Positions 44,957 to 54,743 are shown, counted from the stretch's first letter. The stretch: DNA of 64,000 nucleotides from Kineosporia babensis (GCF_021129305.1 NZ_JAJOMB010000028.1:1-64000), one strand, 5' to 3'. Numbers and translations are program-made. The notes: generated from the letters alone by a model not told the origin.

Positions 44957-46365
44957 CGATGACCTACGACCTCCGGCTGCACGGCGGCCAGGTGTTCCTG
45001 CACGGCAACGGCCTCACCAAGGTCGACCTGCTGATCCAGGACGGCCGGATCGCGGCGATCGTGGAGCCCGGCTTCGAGGCCGCGGCCCGCGAGACCGTGG
45101 AACTGAACGGCAAGCTGGTGCTGCCCGGCGCGATCGACCCGCACGTGCACCTGGGCAAGGACATCCGGGTGCCCAAGGACAGCGACGACGCCCTGCTGGA
45201 GTCCGCCTCGGCGGCGGCCGGCGGGATCACCTCGATGCTCGTCTACCTGATGAGCGGCGAGTCCTACAACGGCGTGGTGCCCGGCGCCCAGCAGGTGATG
45301 GAGAGCGACTCGCACGTCGACTTCGGCTTCCACATCTGCGTGGGCTCGCAGGACCACGTCAAGGAGATCCCCGGCTACATCACCGACTACGGCATCTCCA
45401 GCTTCAAGTTCTTCATGAACTTCCGCGGCGAGGAGGGCGCGTACCTGGGCCTGCCGGGCAACGACGACGGCTACATGTACGACGTGCTGGGGATGGCCGC
45501 CGACCACGGCGCGATGATCAACCCGCACCCGGAGAACATCGAGCTGGTCTGGAAGCTCAAGGGCCGGCCGATCGACGAGAGCCGGGGCCCGCTCGCCGCC
45601 TGGAACGCCTCGCGCCCCTCCTTCGTGGAGGCCGAGGCCGTGCAGCGGGTCGCCTACATGGCCTCGGTGACCGGCGCCTCGGTCTACGCCGTGCACACCA
45701 GCAGCACCCTGGCTCTGGAGGCGATGCGCCGCCAGCGGGAGAGCTACGGCAACCTGTTCGTCGAGACCTGCACCCACTACCTGACTCTGACCACCGACTC
45801 CCCCGCCGGTACCTACGGCAAGGTCAACCCGCCGCTGCGCGAGACCGGCGACCTCGAGAGCCTCTGGGAAGCACTCGCTTCCGGTGAGCTGGACACGGTC
45901 GGCTCGGACCACAACGCCCGGCACCGCTCCTTCAAGGAGAAGGACATCTGGAAGGCCAGCGCCGGCTTCCCCGGCACCGGCGGGGTGCTGCCGCTGACCC
46001 TGGCCGAGGGCCTGCGCCGCGGGATCCCGCTGGAGCGCCTGGTCGATGCCACCTCCACCCGCTCCGCCCAGCTGTTCGGCCTGTACCCGCGCAAGGGCAC
46101 GATCCGGGTCGGTTCCGACGCCGATCTGGCCGTGGTCGACCTGGACGGCTCCTACACGATCAACGCCGAGACCCAGCATTCCGGCGCGGAATACACCCCC
46201 TGGGAAGGCACCGAGGTGCCGCTGCGCATCGTCCACACCATCGTCCGTGGCCACTTCGCCCTGCGCGACGGGGTCCTGTCCGAGACCACCACCGGCACTT
46301 ACTTGCGCCGTGAGACCAGCGGGGCCACCGCACTCGCCACCATCGCGAAGGAGGACCAGCAGTGA
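44953..46365 (+). CDS. Hydantoinase/dihydropyrimidinase-family cyclic amidohydrolase
   Basis: A 470-residue amidohydrolase of the D-hydantoinase family with the full binuclear metal set: DPHVHLG (His64, His66), carbamylatable Lys152 in SSFKFFMNF, INPHPEN, VHTSSTLAL and Asp in GSDHNARH. The reaction is hydrolytic opening of a cyclic amide, imide or ureide ring (hydantoin, dihydropyrimidine, cyclic imide, allantoin-like). Length and order match the family end to end. Coupled to the lyase by an ATGA overlap and to the cysteine hydrolase by a GTGA overlap. Confidence 0.92.
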   Translation: MTMTYDLRLHGGQVFLHGNGLTKVDLLIQDGRIAAIVEPGFEAAARETVELNGKLVLPGAIDPHVHLGKDIRVPKDSDDALLESASAAAGGITSMLVYLMSGESYNGVVPGAQQVMESDSHVDFGFHICVGSQDHVKEIPGYITDYGISSFKFFMNFRGEEGAYLGLPGNDDGYMYDVLGMAADHGAMINPHPENIELVWKLKGRPIDESRGPLAAWNASRPSFVEAEAVQRVAYMASVTGASVYAVHTSSTLALEAMRRQRESYGNLFVETCTHYLTLTTDSPAGTYGKVNPPLRETGDLESLWEALASGELDTVGSDHNARHRSFKEKDIWKASAGFPGTGGVLPLTLAEGLRRGIPLERLVDATSTRSAQLFGLYPRKGTIRVGSDADLAVVDLDGSYTINAETQHSGAEYTPWEGTEVPLRIVHTIVRGHFALRDGVLSETTTGTYLRRETSGATALATIAKEDQQ

Positions 46366-47042
46366 CCGAGGCGACCACACCGTCCGTAATTGATGATCTG
46401 ACCAGAAAGCGCTATGAAGCGGCCGGTTTCGGACGCCCCGTAGGCCTGGGCAGGCGTCCCGGTCTGATGATCATTGACGTGCAGTACCGCACCGTGGGCA
46501 CCGAGCCCCGGCCGTTCGACGAAGCGCTGCAGGAGTTCACCACCAGCTGCGGCGAAGAGGGCTGGGCCGCGGTGCCGCAGATCCAGCAGCTGCTGGAGCT
46601 GTTCCGGGCCAAGGACTGGCCGGTCTTCTACCCGCACGTGGCCCCGAAACAGAGCTACGACCAGGGCGCCCTGGGCGCCAAAGTTCCTGGCATCATGAAC
46701 ATCCCGGCCAAGGGCTACGAGTTCGTCGCCGAGGTGGCGCCGCGCGAGGGCGACGTGCTGCTGCCCAAGCGCCACCCCAGCGCGTTCTTCGGCACTCCGC
46801 TGGCCAGCTACCTGGTCCAGTCCGGGATCGACAGCCTGGTGGTCACCGGCTGCACCACCTCGGGCTGCGTGCGCGGCAGCGTGGTGGATGCGTTCTCGCT
46901 GAACTACAAGGTCGCCGTGCCCAGCGACGCGGTGTACGACCGCAGCCCGATCGTCCACGAGGTCAACCTCTTCGACATGGGCCAGAAGTACGCCGATGTC
47001 TGCACCACCAGCGAGCTGATCACCAAGCTGGAGGCGCTGTGA
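46362..47042 (+). CDS. Isochorismatase-like cysteine hydrolase (amidase)
   Basis: A 226-residue cytoplasmic amidase with the catalytic triad of the family: Asp39 (MIIDVQ), Lys136 (LPKRHPSAFFGT) and Cys169 (GCTTSGCVRGSV). The long N-terminus and sequence style are those of N-carbamoylsarcosine amidohydrolase and maleamate amidohydrolase. It would split the carbamoyl or half-amide left by ring opening, releasing ammonia. GTG 46362 overlaps the hydantoinase stop. Confidence 0.9.
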   Translation: MTEATTPSVIDDLTRKRYEAAGFGRPVGLGRRPGLMIIDVQYRTVGTEPRPFDEALQEFTTSCGEEGWAAVPQIQQLLELFRAKDWPVFYPHVAPKQSYDQGALGAKVPGIMNIPAKGYEFVAEVAPREGDVLLPKRHPSAFFGTPLASYLVQSGIDSLVVTGCTTSGCVRGSVVDAFSLNYKVAVPSDAVYDRSPIVHEVNLFDMGQKYADVCTTSELITKLEAL

Positions 47043-47413
47043 GCTACTGGGCCGCCTTCGGCGAGCTCCCCGAAAGGGAAGTGCTGCCGGGCAACTTCCG
47101 CACCGCGGTGGCCGGCCGGGAGATGAGCATCAACCAGATCCGCTGGGTGCACCCGAGCGTGCTGCCCGAGCACGACCACCCGGACAACGAGCAGGCGATG
47201 GTGGTCACCAGCGGCCGGATCTCGTTCACCGTGGCCGGTGAGGAGACGGTGCTGGAAACCGGTTCCGTGGTGATCATCCCGCGCGGTGTCCGGCACTCGG
47301 GCCGGAGCATCGAGGGTGAGGCCACCTTCGTGGAGATCTTCGCCCCCGGCCGGGTGGAGAACCTGCTCGGCTTCCTGGCCGGCCCGACCATGCCTGACCC
47401 TGAGGAGAACTGA
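47039..47413 (+). CDS. Cupin-domain protein
   Basis: A 124-residue single cupin with the metal-ligand pattern His45, His47, Glu51 and His86 (LPEHDHPDNEQ, PRGVRHSG). It could be a small isomerase, hydrolase or dioxygenase-like enzyme, or a sensor; the pathway role is unknown. GTG start overlaps the previous stop, and its stop shares a base with the next ATG. Confidence 0.85.
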   Translation: MSYWAAFGELPEREVLPGNFRTAVAGREMSINQIRWVHPSVLPEHDHPDNEQAMVVTSGRISFTVAGEETVLETGSVVIIPRGVRHSGRSIEGEATFVEIFAPGRVENLLGFLAGPTMPDPEEN

Positions 47414-48276
47414 TGGCCCTGCAGCAGGTCAGCGAGCACGTGCACGTCGAGATCGCGAATCTCGGCAGCAACAACTCGATCATCGTCGGTGCCCGGGGCC
47501 TGGCCCTGGTCGACACCCCGCACCGGCCCACCGACGCGATCGCCTGGCGCCAGGTGGCGGACGGCTTCGGCCAGACCCGTTACGTGGTCAACACCGACCA
47601 TCACCCCGACCACACCATCGGCAACTACTGGATGGGCGGTGAGGTGGTCTCGCACCGCGGCACCCGCGAGCGGCTGACCGTGGACGCCCCCACCGACCAG
47701 TACCTGGCCGACCTGATGGCCCGGATCGACCCGGACGCGCTGCCGCTGATGGCGCAGTACCAGGTCCGCCGGCCGGAGGTGGTTTTCGACTCGAAGCTCG
47801 AACTGCACCTGGACGACGTGCACCTGGAACTGACCTTCCAGCCCGGGCACACGTCCAACAGCCTGATCGCCTACCTGCCCCAGGACGGGGTGGTGTTCAC
47901 CGGCGACATCGTCTGCGAGGCGGGTCTGCCCTCGTTCCAGGACTCCCGGCTGTGGAACTGGTTCGACGCGATCGACGCGGTGGCCGCCTACGACTTCCAG
48001 GTTCTGATCCCCGGGCACGGCGAAGTAGCCGACCGTGCCGTCCTCGAGCAGTACCGCTCCCAGGGCCGTGAAGTGGTCGGCGACGTCGCCGCCGCGATCA
48101 AGGCCGGCCACAGCCAGGAGCAGGCCTGTGACGAGATCCGGTTCCCCGACAACATCCACGTCGACACCGAGGACTACGTCGGCTACCCCGACGACCTCAT
48201 CGAGATGTTCCAGCGACGCTCGATCTCCCGCATCTACGAAGACCTCCTCGAGCGTCCCGACCTGGCCTCCCGCTAG
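47413..48276 (+). CDS. MBL-fold metallo-hydrolase
   Basis: A 287-residue metallo-beta-lactamase-fold protein with all ligand motifs: TDHHPDHTIGN (residues 62-71), PGHTSNSL, FTGDIVCEAG and IPGHGEV. It hydrolyses an ester, lactone or thioester of unknown identity. In context, lactonase or thioesterase activity on a pathway intermediate is plausible (inference). 69 bases follow before the importer genes. Confidence 0.9.
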   Translation: MALQQVSEHVHVEIANLGSNNSIIVGARGLALVDTPHRPTDAIAWRQVADGFGQTRYVVNTDHHPDHTIGNYWMGGEVVSHRGTRERLTVDAPTDQYLADLMARIDPDALPLMAQYQVRRPEVVFDSKLELHLDDVHLELTFQPGHTSNSLIAYLPQDGVVFTGDIVCEAGLPSFQDSRLWNWFDAIDAVAAYDFQVLIPGHGEVADRAVLEQYRSQGREVVGDVAAAIKAGHSQEQACDEIRFPDNIHVDTEDYVGYPDDLIEMFQRRSISRIYEDLLERPDLASR

Positions 48277-48345
48277 GCCGCTCCCGCACCACAGTCCCGA
48301 AACAGCTCTCTGCCCGGAGTTTTCTGCACACATCGGAGTGTCACC

Positions 48346-49494
48346 ATGCGCATCAACAAGGCAGCTCTGGCCGTCGTCACCGCGGCCGCCCTCTCCCTCA
48401 CCGCCTGCGGCGGAGGCAGCAGCGACGCCGGATCGACCGGCGGCGGCGACTCCGCCGACGGCCAGGCCAAGGTGGAGGCGGCGCAGAAGATCATCGACGC
48501 CGCCAAGGCCGTTCCGGCGACCAACGACCTCGGCGCCCCGATCGACGTCAGCGCGCTCAAGGGCAAGACGATCTACTCGATCCCGATCGACAGCAAGGCC
48601 GAGTTCTACACCGCCGGTGAGAAGGCGATGAAGGAGGTCGCGGCCGAGGCCGGGGTCAACTTCGTGACCTTCCCGTCGGACGGCAGCCAGACCTCCTACC
48701 AGCAGGGCATCGCCCAGGCGATCAACGCCAAGGCCGGCGCCATCCTGCTGAACGGCCCGCTGCCGACCACCCTGGGCCCGCAGATCGACGCCGCCAACAA
48801 GGCCGGGGTGCCGGTGATCCCGCTGCACCTGACCGACAAGGGCGACCCGTCCGCCGAGGGCGTGGAGTACGAGGCGTTCGCCCCGTTCAACGAGGCCGCC
48901 GAGCTGATGACGCTGAACGCGGTGGTCGGGGCCAAGGGCGAGCCGGTGCACGCCCTGGTGATCCAGTCCTCCGAGACCGGCCCGGCCAAGGGCATGGTCG
49001 ACACGGTGGCGAACACCCTGAAGGAGAGCGCTCCTTCGGGCTCGAAGTCCACGGTGATCAACGTGGCCGTGCCGCAGTGGTCGCAGCAGATCCAGAGCCA
49101 GGTGCAGTCGGCCCTGCTGAAGGACCCGAAGATCAACGCGGTGCTGCCGATCTACGACTCGATGGCGCTGTACGCGGCCCCCGGCATCAAGCAGGCGGCC
49201 TCCAACCGTGAGGTGCCGATCTACACGTTCAACGGCACCCCCTCGATCCTGTCCATGGTCAAGGACGGCACGGTGGCGATGGACGTGGCCGAGAACCCGG
49301 ACTGGGTGGCCTACGTCAACATCGACACCGCCTACCGGGCGATGCTGAAGGCCGACCCGATCGAGGCCGCCTCCGGCCCGGTGCGGGTGATCGACTCCAC
49401 CAACGTGGACGAGACCGGCAACCCGCCGGCCAGCGGCAAGGGCTTCGGCGACGAGTACAAGAGCGCGTACCTCGAGCTGTGGGGACTTTCCTGA
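48346..49494 (+). CDS. Ribose-type ABC transporter substrate-binding lipoprotein
   Basis: A 382-residue binding protein: signal peptide with lipobox LTAC (Cys22), Gly/Ser linker, then a type-I periplasmic-binding (Peripla_BP_4) fold with KTIYSIPIDSKAEFY, YQQGIAQAINAKAGAILLNG and VPVIPLHLTDKG. The family binds ribose, other sugars, nucleosides or small organics. GGAG lies about 8 bases before ATG 48346. First of the three importer genes. Confidence 0.9.
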   Translation: MRINKAALAVVTAAALSLTACGGGSSDAGSTGGGDSADGQAKVEAAQKIIDAAKAVPATNDLGAPIDVSALKGKTIYSIPIDSKAEFYTAGEKAMKEVAAEAGVNFVTFPSDGSQTSYQQGIAQAINAKAGAILLNGPLPTTLGPQIDAANKAGVPVIPLHLTDKGDPSAEGVEYEAFAPFNEAAELMTLNAVVGAKGEPVHALVIQSSETGPAKGMVDTVANTLKESAPSGSKSTVINVAVPQWSQQIQSQVQSALLKDPKINAVLPIYDSMALYAAPGIKQAASNREVPIYTFNGTPSILSMVKDGTVAMDVAENPDWVAYVNIDTAYRAMLKADPIEAASGPVRVIDSTNVDETGNPPASGKGFGDEYKSAYLELWGLS

Positions 49495-49496
49495 TC

Positions 49497-51071
49497 ATGA
49501 CTCAAGCGGTGAACACCGCCGGCGACAGCGGGGCGGCGACGCTCGCCCCGCTGTTGCGGGTCAAGGGGCTGAAGAAGTCGTTCAACGGGGTGCCCGCCCT
49601 GCACGGCGTCGACATCGACGTCCGGCCGGGTGAGGTGCACGGGCTGCTCGGTGCCAACGGCAGCGGCAAGTCCACCCTGATCAAGATCCTGGCCGGTTTC
49701 CACGACGCCGACGGCGGCACGGTGACCGCCCACGGCAACGAGGTGAGCAGCCCGTTCGGACCGCGCGGGCTGCGTGACCAGGGCCTGGGTTTCGTGCACC
49801 AGGACCTCGGGCTGGCGCTGAGCAACACCGTGCTGGAGCACATGGCGCTGGACCGTGAGGGCACCTCTCAGGGCTGGGCCCGGGTGGACTGGAAGGCCGA
49901 GCGGGCCCGGGTGCAGGAGCTGCTGGACCGGTTCGAGATCGACGTGGATCCCTCGGCCACGATCGACATGCTCACCCCGGTGCAGCGGGCGATGGTCGCG
50001 GTGATCCGCGCCGTCGGTTCCCAGGAGCGCACCTCCAAGGACCGCAGCCCGGGCCAGATCCTGATTCTGGACGAACCGACCGTGTTCCTGCCCCGGCACG
50101 AGGTCGGCCTGCTGTTCAACGTGCTGCACCGGCTGCGCGACCGGGGCGACGCGGTGCTGCTGGTCTCGCACGACCTGGACGAGATCCTCGAGGTGACGAA
50201 CCGGGTCACGGTGTTCCGCAACGGCCGCACAGCCGGCACCCGCTCCACGGAGGGCGCCACCCGGGACGACCTGGTGCAGCTGATCCTCGGCGCCCGCGAC
50301 GAGCACGTGGCCAAGGGGAAGGCGGTGATCCGGGACGACAAGCCCCCGCTGCTGGCCGCCCGCAAGATCCGCGGAACCCGGGTGCAGGACCTGGATCTGG
50401 ACCTGTTCTCCGGCGAGGTGGTGGGCATCACCGGTCTGGCCGGCTCCGGTTTCGAGGAGCTGCCCGACCTGCTGTTCGGCTCCAAGGCCCTGGTCTCCGG
50501 ATCGCTGGAGCACGGTGGTCAGGCGGTCCGCAAGCCCTCCCCGGTGAAGTCGATGGACGCCGGCGTGGTGCTGATCCCGGCCGACCGCAAGAGCCAGGGC
50601 GGTGCGCTGGAACTGTCGGTGCTGGAGAACATGTCGGTGCCCTTCCTGGCCAAACAGGCCAAGGGCTGGCGGGTTCCGTGGGGCGCGCTGGGCAAGCAGG
50701 CGCAGGACACCTGCCACCGGCTGAACGTGGTGCCGCCCAACCCCCAGGCGATGTTCGGCCACCTCTCCGGCGGTAACCAGCAGAAGGCCCTGCTGGGCAA
50801 GTGGATGGACACCCAGCCGCTGGTGATGCTGCTGAACGAGCCCACTCAGGGCGTCGACATCGGCGCCCGGCGGGAGATCTTCAAGCTGATCCGGGCCGCG
50901 GTCGCCCAGGGCATGGCGGTGCTGTGCGCCACCTCGGACTACGAGCAACTGGTGGAGATGGCCGACCGGGTCCTGGTCGTGGACGAGGGCCGGATCCGGG
51001 CCGAACTGACCGGCGACGACATCACGAAGGACGCGCTGGCGTCCGCCGTTTACGCGGAAGAGGCATCATGA
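49497..51071 (+). CDS. Ribose-type ABC transporter ATPase (RbsA-like, two domains)
   Basis: A 524-residue double nucleotide-binding protein. The first domain has Walker A GANGSGKST and Walker B ILILDEPTVF but a weak signature (LTPVQRAM); the second has a degenerate Walker A (GLAGSGFEEL), clear signature LSGGNQQKALLGKWM and LLNEPTQGVDIGARREI. This asymmetry is normal for RbsA/XylG. ATG 49497 is used; an open extension upstream overlaps the binding-protein gene. The stop overlaps the permease ATG. Confidence 0.93.
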   Translation: MTQAVNTAGDSGAATLAPLLRVKGLKKSFNGVPALHGVDIDVRPGEVHGLLGANGSGKSTLIKILAGFHDADGGTVTAHGNEVSSPFGPRGLRDQGLGFVHQDLGLALSNTVLEHMALDREGTSQGWARVDWKAERARVQELLDRFEIDVDPSATIDMLTPVQRAMVAVIRAVGSQERTSKDRSPGQILILDEPTVFLPRHEVGLLFNVLHRLRDRGDAVLLVSHDLDEILEVTNRVTVFRNGRTAGTRSTEGATRDDLVQLILGARDEHVAKGKAVIRDDKPPLLAARKIRGTRVQDLDLDLFSGEVVGITGLAGSGFEELPDLLFGSKALVSGSLEHGGQAVRKPSPVKSMDAGVVLIPADRKSQGGALELSVLENMSVPFLAKQAKGWRVPWGALGKQAQDTCHRLNVVPPNPQAMFGHLSGGNQQKALLGKWMDTQPLVMLLNEPTQGVDIGARREIFKLIRAAVAQGMAVLCATSDYEQLVEMADRVLVVDEGRIRAELTGDDITKDALASAVYAEEAS

Positions 51072-52081
51072 GCACCACCGAGAAGGCGCCGCCGGCCACC
51101 CGTGCGGTAGCGAAGAAGCCCGCCGAGCCGGAACGTTTCGCCCTGCTGGGTGTCTGGGCCGTGCTGATCGTGGCGTTCTGCGTGATCGTCCCGGAAACGT
51201 TCCCGACCACCGCGAACATCTCCAACATGCTCGGCTCGCAGGTCACCCTGCTGATCCTGGCGCTGGCCCTGCTGGTGCCGCTGCGGGCCGGTGACTACGA
51301 CCTGTCGGTGGCCAGCACGCTGAACCTGTCCACCGTCGTGGTGGCAGTGTTGAACGTGAATCACGGCTTCAACATCTGGCTCTCGGTGCTGCTGGCGATC
51401 GGCGCCGGCGCGCTGGTCGGCGTGGTCAACGGCACCATCGTGACCAAGTTCGCGATCGACCCGTTCATCGTCACCCTGGGCATCGGCACCGTGGTGCAGG
51501 GCCTGATCTACTACCTGTCCGACTCGATGACGATCAGCGGGATCGACCGCAAGCTGTCCGACGTGGTGCTGACCCAGCCGTTCCTTTCCATCCCGATCGG
51601 CTTCTACTACGCCCTGGCCCTGTGTTTCGGGGTCTGGTACGTGTTCGACCACACCGCCTTCGGCCAGCGCCTGCTGTTCGTCGGGCAGAGCCGCGACGTG
51701 GCCCGGCTCAACGGGGTCAACGTCAACGGCCTGCGCTTCACCTCGCTGGTGATCTCCGGTGCCCTGGCCGGTCTGGCCGGTGCGGTCTACGCCGGCACCA
51801 CGGCCAGTGCCGACCCGGTCTCCGGCGCGGCCTTCCTGCTGCCCGCCTTCGCCGCCTGCTTCCTCGGCTCGACCGTGCTGAAGATCGGCCGGTTCAACCC
51901 CTGGGGCACCCTGATCGCCGTCTACTTCCTGGTCACCGGCATCACCGGCCTGCAGCTGATGGGCGCCCAGCAGTACGTGCAGCAGCTGTTCTACGGCGGT
52001 GCCCTGGTGATCGCCGTCATCCTCTCGAAACTCGTCCGAGCCCGCGGTGAGCGCAAGCGCCGCGCCCAGATCGCCGCCTGA
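51068..52081 (+). CDS. Ribose-type ABC transporter permease (RbsC-like)
   Basis: A 337-residue membrane protein with eight to ten helices and the family motif PLRAGDYDLSVASTLNLSTV and AIDPFIVTLGIGTVVQGLIY. ATG 51068 overlaps the ATPase stop. It forms the channel of the importer and is followed after 24 bases by the alcohol dehydrogenase. Confidence 0.93.
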   Translation: MSTTEKAPPATRAVAKKPAEPERFALLGVWAVLIVAFCVIVPETFPTTANISNMLGSQVTLLILALALLVPLRAGDYDLSVASTLNLSTVVVAVLNVNHGFNIWLSVLLAIGAGALVGVVNGTIVTKFAIDPFIVTLGIGTVVQGLIYYLSDSMTISGIDRKLSDVVLTQPFLSIPIGFYYALALCFGVWYVFDHTAFGQRLLFVGQSRDVARLNGVNVNGLRFTSLVISGALAGLAGAVYAGTTASADPVSGAAFLLPAFAACFLGSTVLKIGRFNPWGTLIAVYFLVTGITGLQLMGAQQYVQQLFYGGALVIAVILSKLVRARGERKRRAQIAA

Positions 52082-52105
52082 GTCCTGGCAGAAGGAGCCG
52101 TAAAG

Positions 52106-53218
52106 ATGCGTATCCGCGGAGCAGTCATCCACGAGGTCGGCAAGCAGTGGCAGGTCCAGGACCTGGAGCTGGGTGAGCCCGGCCCGGAGGAGATCCGGGT
52201 CAAGGTGATGGCCTCGGGCCTGTGCCACTCCGACGACCACTTCGTCACCGGTGACATCCCGGTCACCCTGCCGATGGTCGGCGGCCACGAGGGCGCCGGC
52301 ATCGTCGAGGCGGTCGGCGAGAAGGTCACCCGGGTCAAGGTCGGCGACCACATCGCCACCCTGTTCATCCCGGCCTGCGGGCGCTGCAAGTACTGCGCCA
52401 CCGGCCGTTCGTACATCTGCGACAACGGCGCCGGGATGGAGCACGGCCGCTCGCTCGACGGCACCGCCAACTTCTTCGATCTGGACGGCAACGAGATCGG
52501 CGGCGTCACCCGGCTCGGCACCTTCGCGAACTACCTGATCTGCCACGAGAACCAGGCCGTGAAGCTGCCCGAGGACATCCCGTTCGAGCTGGCCTGCCTG
52601 GCCTCCTGCGGGGTGGCCACCGGCTGGGGCGCCGCGGTCAACGGCGGCCCGGTCCGCCCGGGTGACGTGGTGCTGGTGGTCGGCCTGGGCGGCGTGGGCG
52701 CGAATGCCGTGCAGGGCGCCAAGCACGCCGGAGCCGACCACATCATCGTGGTCGACCCCAGCCCGTACAAGCAGGAACGGGCGGCCGACTTCGGCGCCAC
52801 CGCGGCCTTCGGCTCGCTGGAGGAGGCCTCGGAGCGGATCGCCCACCTGACCAACGGCCAGGGTGTGGACGTCGGCATCGTCACCGTCGGCCGGGTGGAC
52901 GGCGACATCATCGGCCAGGTCTTCGAGAAGGTCGGCAAGGCCGGGCGTCTGGTGCTGGTCTCGGTCGGCTCGTACGAGAAGCAGCTGACCATCAGCCCGC
53001 AGGACCTGACCAACTTCGCCAAGTCGATCCAGGGCGTGATGTACGGCAACTGCAACCCGGTGGTCGACATCCCGCGCCTGCTGAACATGTACAAGAACGG
53101 CACGCTCAAGCTCGAGGAGCTGGTCACCCGGCGCTACCGGCTCGACGAGATCAACGACGCGGTCGCGGACATGCACGCCAGCCGCAACATTCGCGGCGTC
53201 GTGATCCACGAGCACTGA
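52106..53218 (+). CDS. NDMA-type zinc alcohol dehydrogenase
   Basis: A 370-residue medium-chain dehydrogenase. Catalytic zinc motif GLCHSDDH (Cys40) and GGHEGAG, structural zinc cysteines CGRCKYCATGRSYIC, and a nucleotide-binding GLGGVGANAVQG. The N- and C-termini (FVTGDIP, NIRGVVI) closely resemble mycobacterial NDMA-dependent alcohol dehydrogenases, whose bound NAD is recycled through an external acceptor, in many actinobacteria mycofactocin. It would oxidise an alcohol intermediate to an aldehyde. AAGGAG precedes ATG 52106. Confidence 0.9.
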   Translation: MRIRGAVIHEVGKQWQVQDLELGEPGPEEIRVKVMASGLCHSDDHFVTGDIPVTLPMVGGHEGAGIVEAVGEKVTRVKVGDHIATLFIPACGRCKYCATGRSYICDNGAGMEHGRSLDGTANFFDLDGNEIGGVTRLGTFANYLICHENQAVKLPEDIPFELACLASCGVATGWGAAVNGGPVRPGDVVLVVGLGGVGANAVQGAKHAGADHIIVVDPSPYKQERAADFGATAAFGSLEEASERIAHLTNGQGVDVGIVTVGRVDGDIIGQVFEKVGKAGRLVLVSVGSYEKQLTISPQDLTNFAKSIQGVMYGNCNPVVDIPRLLNMYKNGTLKLEELVTRRYRLDEINDAVADMHASRNIRGVVIHEH

Positions 53219-53233
53219 AAAGCTTTCGTACCA

Positions 53234-53261
53234 GAGGACGCCCGCCGCGGCGGGCGTCCTC
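53234..53261. terminator. Perfect 28-base palindromic hairpin between dehydrogenase genes
   Basis: GAGGACGCCCGCC (53234-53246) is followed through a GC centre by its exact complement GGCGGGCGTCCTC. No T-run follows. It may cause partial termination or protect the upstream mRNA end inside the operon. Confidence 0.65.
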
Positions 53262-53290
53262 GGCCCACCATCAGCGAGGAGCACTTTTCG

Positions 53291-54742
53291 ATGAGCGAGA
53301 TCGAGTTCACCCGCCTGCACATCGGCGGCGAGTGGGTCGACGCCCTCGACGGCGCCGAGTTCGAGACGATCAACCCGGCCACCGGTGAGGTGATCACCAA
53401 GGTCGCCGAGGCGAAGGCGGCCGACGTGGACCGCGCGGTCAAGGCCGCTCGCGAGGCGTTCGAGAACGGCCCGTGGTCGAGGATGAAGCCCAAGGAGCGC
53501 GCCGCCGCGATCTGGCGCCTGGGCGATCTGCTGGTCGCCGACCAGGACGAGATGGGCCGGATCGAGACCCTGGACCAGGGAAAGCCCTACAGCGCGGCCC
53601 GTAACGGCGACGTGCCCACCGCGGCCGGCCTCTTCCACTACATGTCCGGCTACGCCACCAAGATCGAGGGCGAGACCATCCCGATCTCGGCCCCCGGCGA
53701 GTACCACACCTTCACCCGCCGCGAGGCGCTCGGCGTGGTCGGCCTGATCGTGCCCTGGAACTTCCCGCTGACCATCGCGGCCTGGAAGGTCGCCCCGGCC
53801 CTGGCCGCCGGTAACACCATCGTCCTGAAGCCCGCCGAGGCAACGCCTTTGAGCGCACTGCGGCTGGCTCACCTGGCGCTGGAAGCCGGTATCCCGCCCG
53901 GCGTGATCAATGTGGTGCCGGGCTTCGGTTCCACCGCGGGCGCCGCGATCGCCGCGCACCCGGGCATCGACAAGGTCTCGTTCACCGGCTCCACCGCCAC
54001 CGGCCGCCGCATCCTCGAAGGGGCCGGCGGCAACCTCAAGCGGGTCACCCTGGAACTGGGCGGCAAGAGCGCCAACATCATCTTCCCGAGCGCCGACATC
54101 GAGGCCGCGATCGCCGGTTCCACCAGCGGCATCTTCTACAACGCCGGTCAGGCCTGCGCGGCCGGCTCGCGGCTGTACGTGCACGAGGACGTCTACGACC
54201 AGGTGATCGCCGGGCTCAAGGCCGGCGCCGAGAAGATCGTGGTGGGCGACGGTTTCGACCCGGCCAGCGAGATCGGCCCGGTGGCCAGCAAGGAGCACTT
54301 CGAGCGGGTCAGCTCCTACCTGGAGATCGGCAAGGCCGAGGGCACCGTGGTCACCGGCGGCGGCCGGGTCGGCGACAAGGGCTACTTCATCCAGCCCACG
54401 GTGATCTCCGACCTCGCCGAGGACGCCCGGGTGATCAAGGAGGAGATCTTCGGACCGGTGGTGGTGGTCACCCGGTTCAAGGACGAGGACGACGTGATCC
54501 GCCAGGCCAACGACACCCGCTACGGCCTGGCCGCCGGGGTCTGGACCGGCAACGTGGCCCAGGCCCACCGGGTGGCGAACAAGCTGCAGGCCGGGACGGT
54601 GTGGGTGAACACCTACGGGATCTTCGACCCGAGCATGCCGTTCGGCGGCATGAAGGAGTCCGGCTGGGGCCGGGAGATGGGTCACGAGGTGCTGCACGAC
54701 TACACCGACGTCAAGACGGTGTGCATCAACATCGCCGACTGA
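53291..54742 (+). CDS. Aldehyde dehydrogenase
   Basis: A 483-residue NAD(P)-dependent aldehyde dehydrogenase: VPWNFPL, SFTGSTATGR, general-base Glu in LELGGKSANI, nucleophile Cys288 in NAGQACAAGSR, and EEIFGPVVVV. It oxidises the aldehyde formed by the preceding enzyme to an acid. GAGGAG lies about 10 bases before ATG 53291, so it has its own strong ribosome binding site after the hairpin. Confidence 0.94.
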   Translation: MSEIEFTRLHIGGEWVDALDGAEFETINPATGEVITKVAEAKAADVDRAVKAAREAFENGPWSRMKPKERAAAIWRLGDLLVADQDEMGRIETLDQGKPYSAARNGDVPTAAGLFHYMSGYATKIEGETIPISAPGEYHTFTRREALGVVGLIVPWNFPLTIAAWKVAPALAAGNTIVLKPAEATPLSALRLAHLALEAGIPPGVINVVPGFGSTAGAAIAAHPGIDKVSFTGSTATGRRILEGAGGNLKRVTLELGGKSANIIFPSADIEAAIAGSTSGIFYNAGQACAAGSRLYVHEDVYDQVIAGLKAGAEKIVVGDGFDPASEIGPVASKEHFERVSSYLEIGKAEGTVVTGGGRVGDKGYFIQPTVISDLAEDARVIKEEIFGPVVVVTRFKDEDDVIRQANDTRYGLAAGVWTGNVAQAHRVANKLQAGTVWVNTYGIFDPSMPFGGMKESGWGREMGHEVLHDYTDVKTVCINIAD

Positions 54743-54743
54743 G

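Noticed and set aside
53234-53261. End of the catabolic operon at the hairpin
   Set aside because: No T-run follows and the next gene starts 30 bases later in the same direction with a strong ribosome binding site; partial termination is kept as a possibility only.
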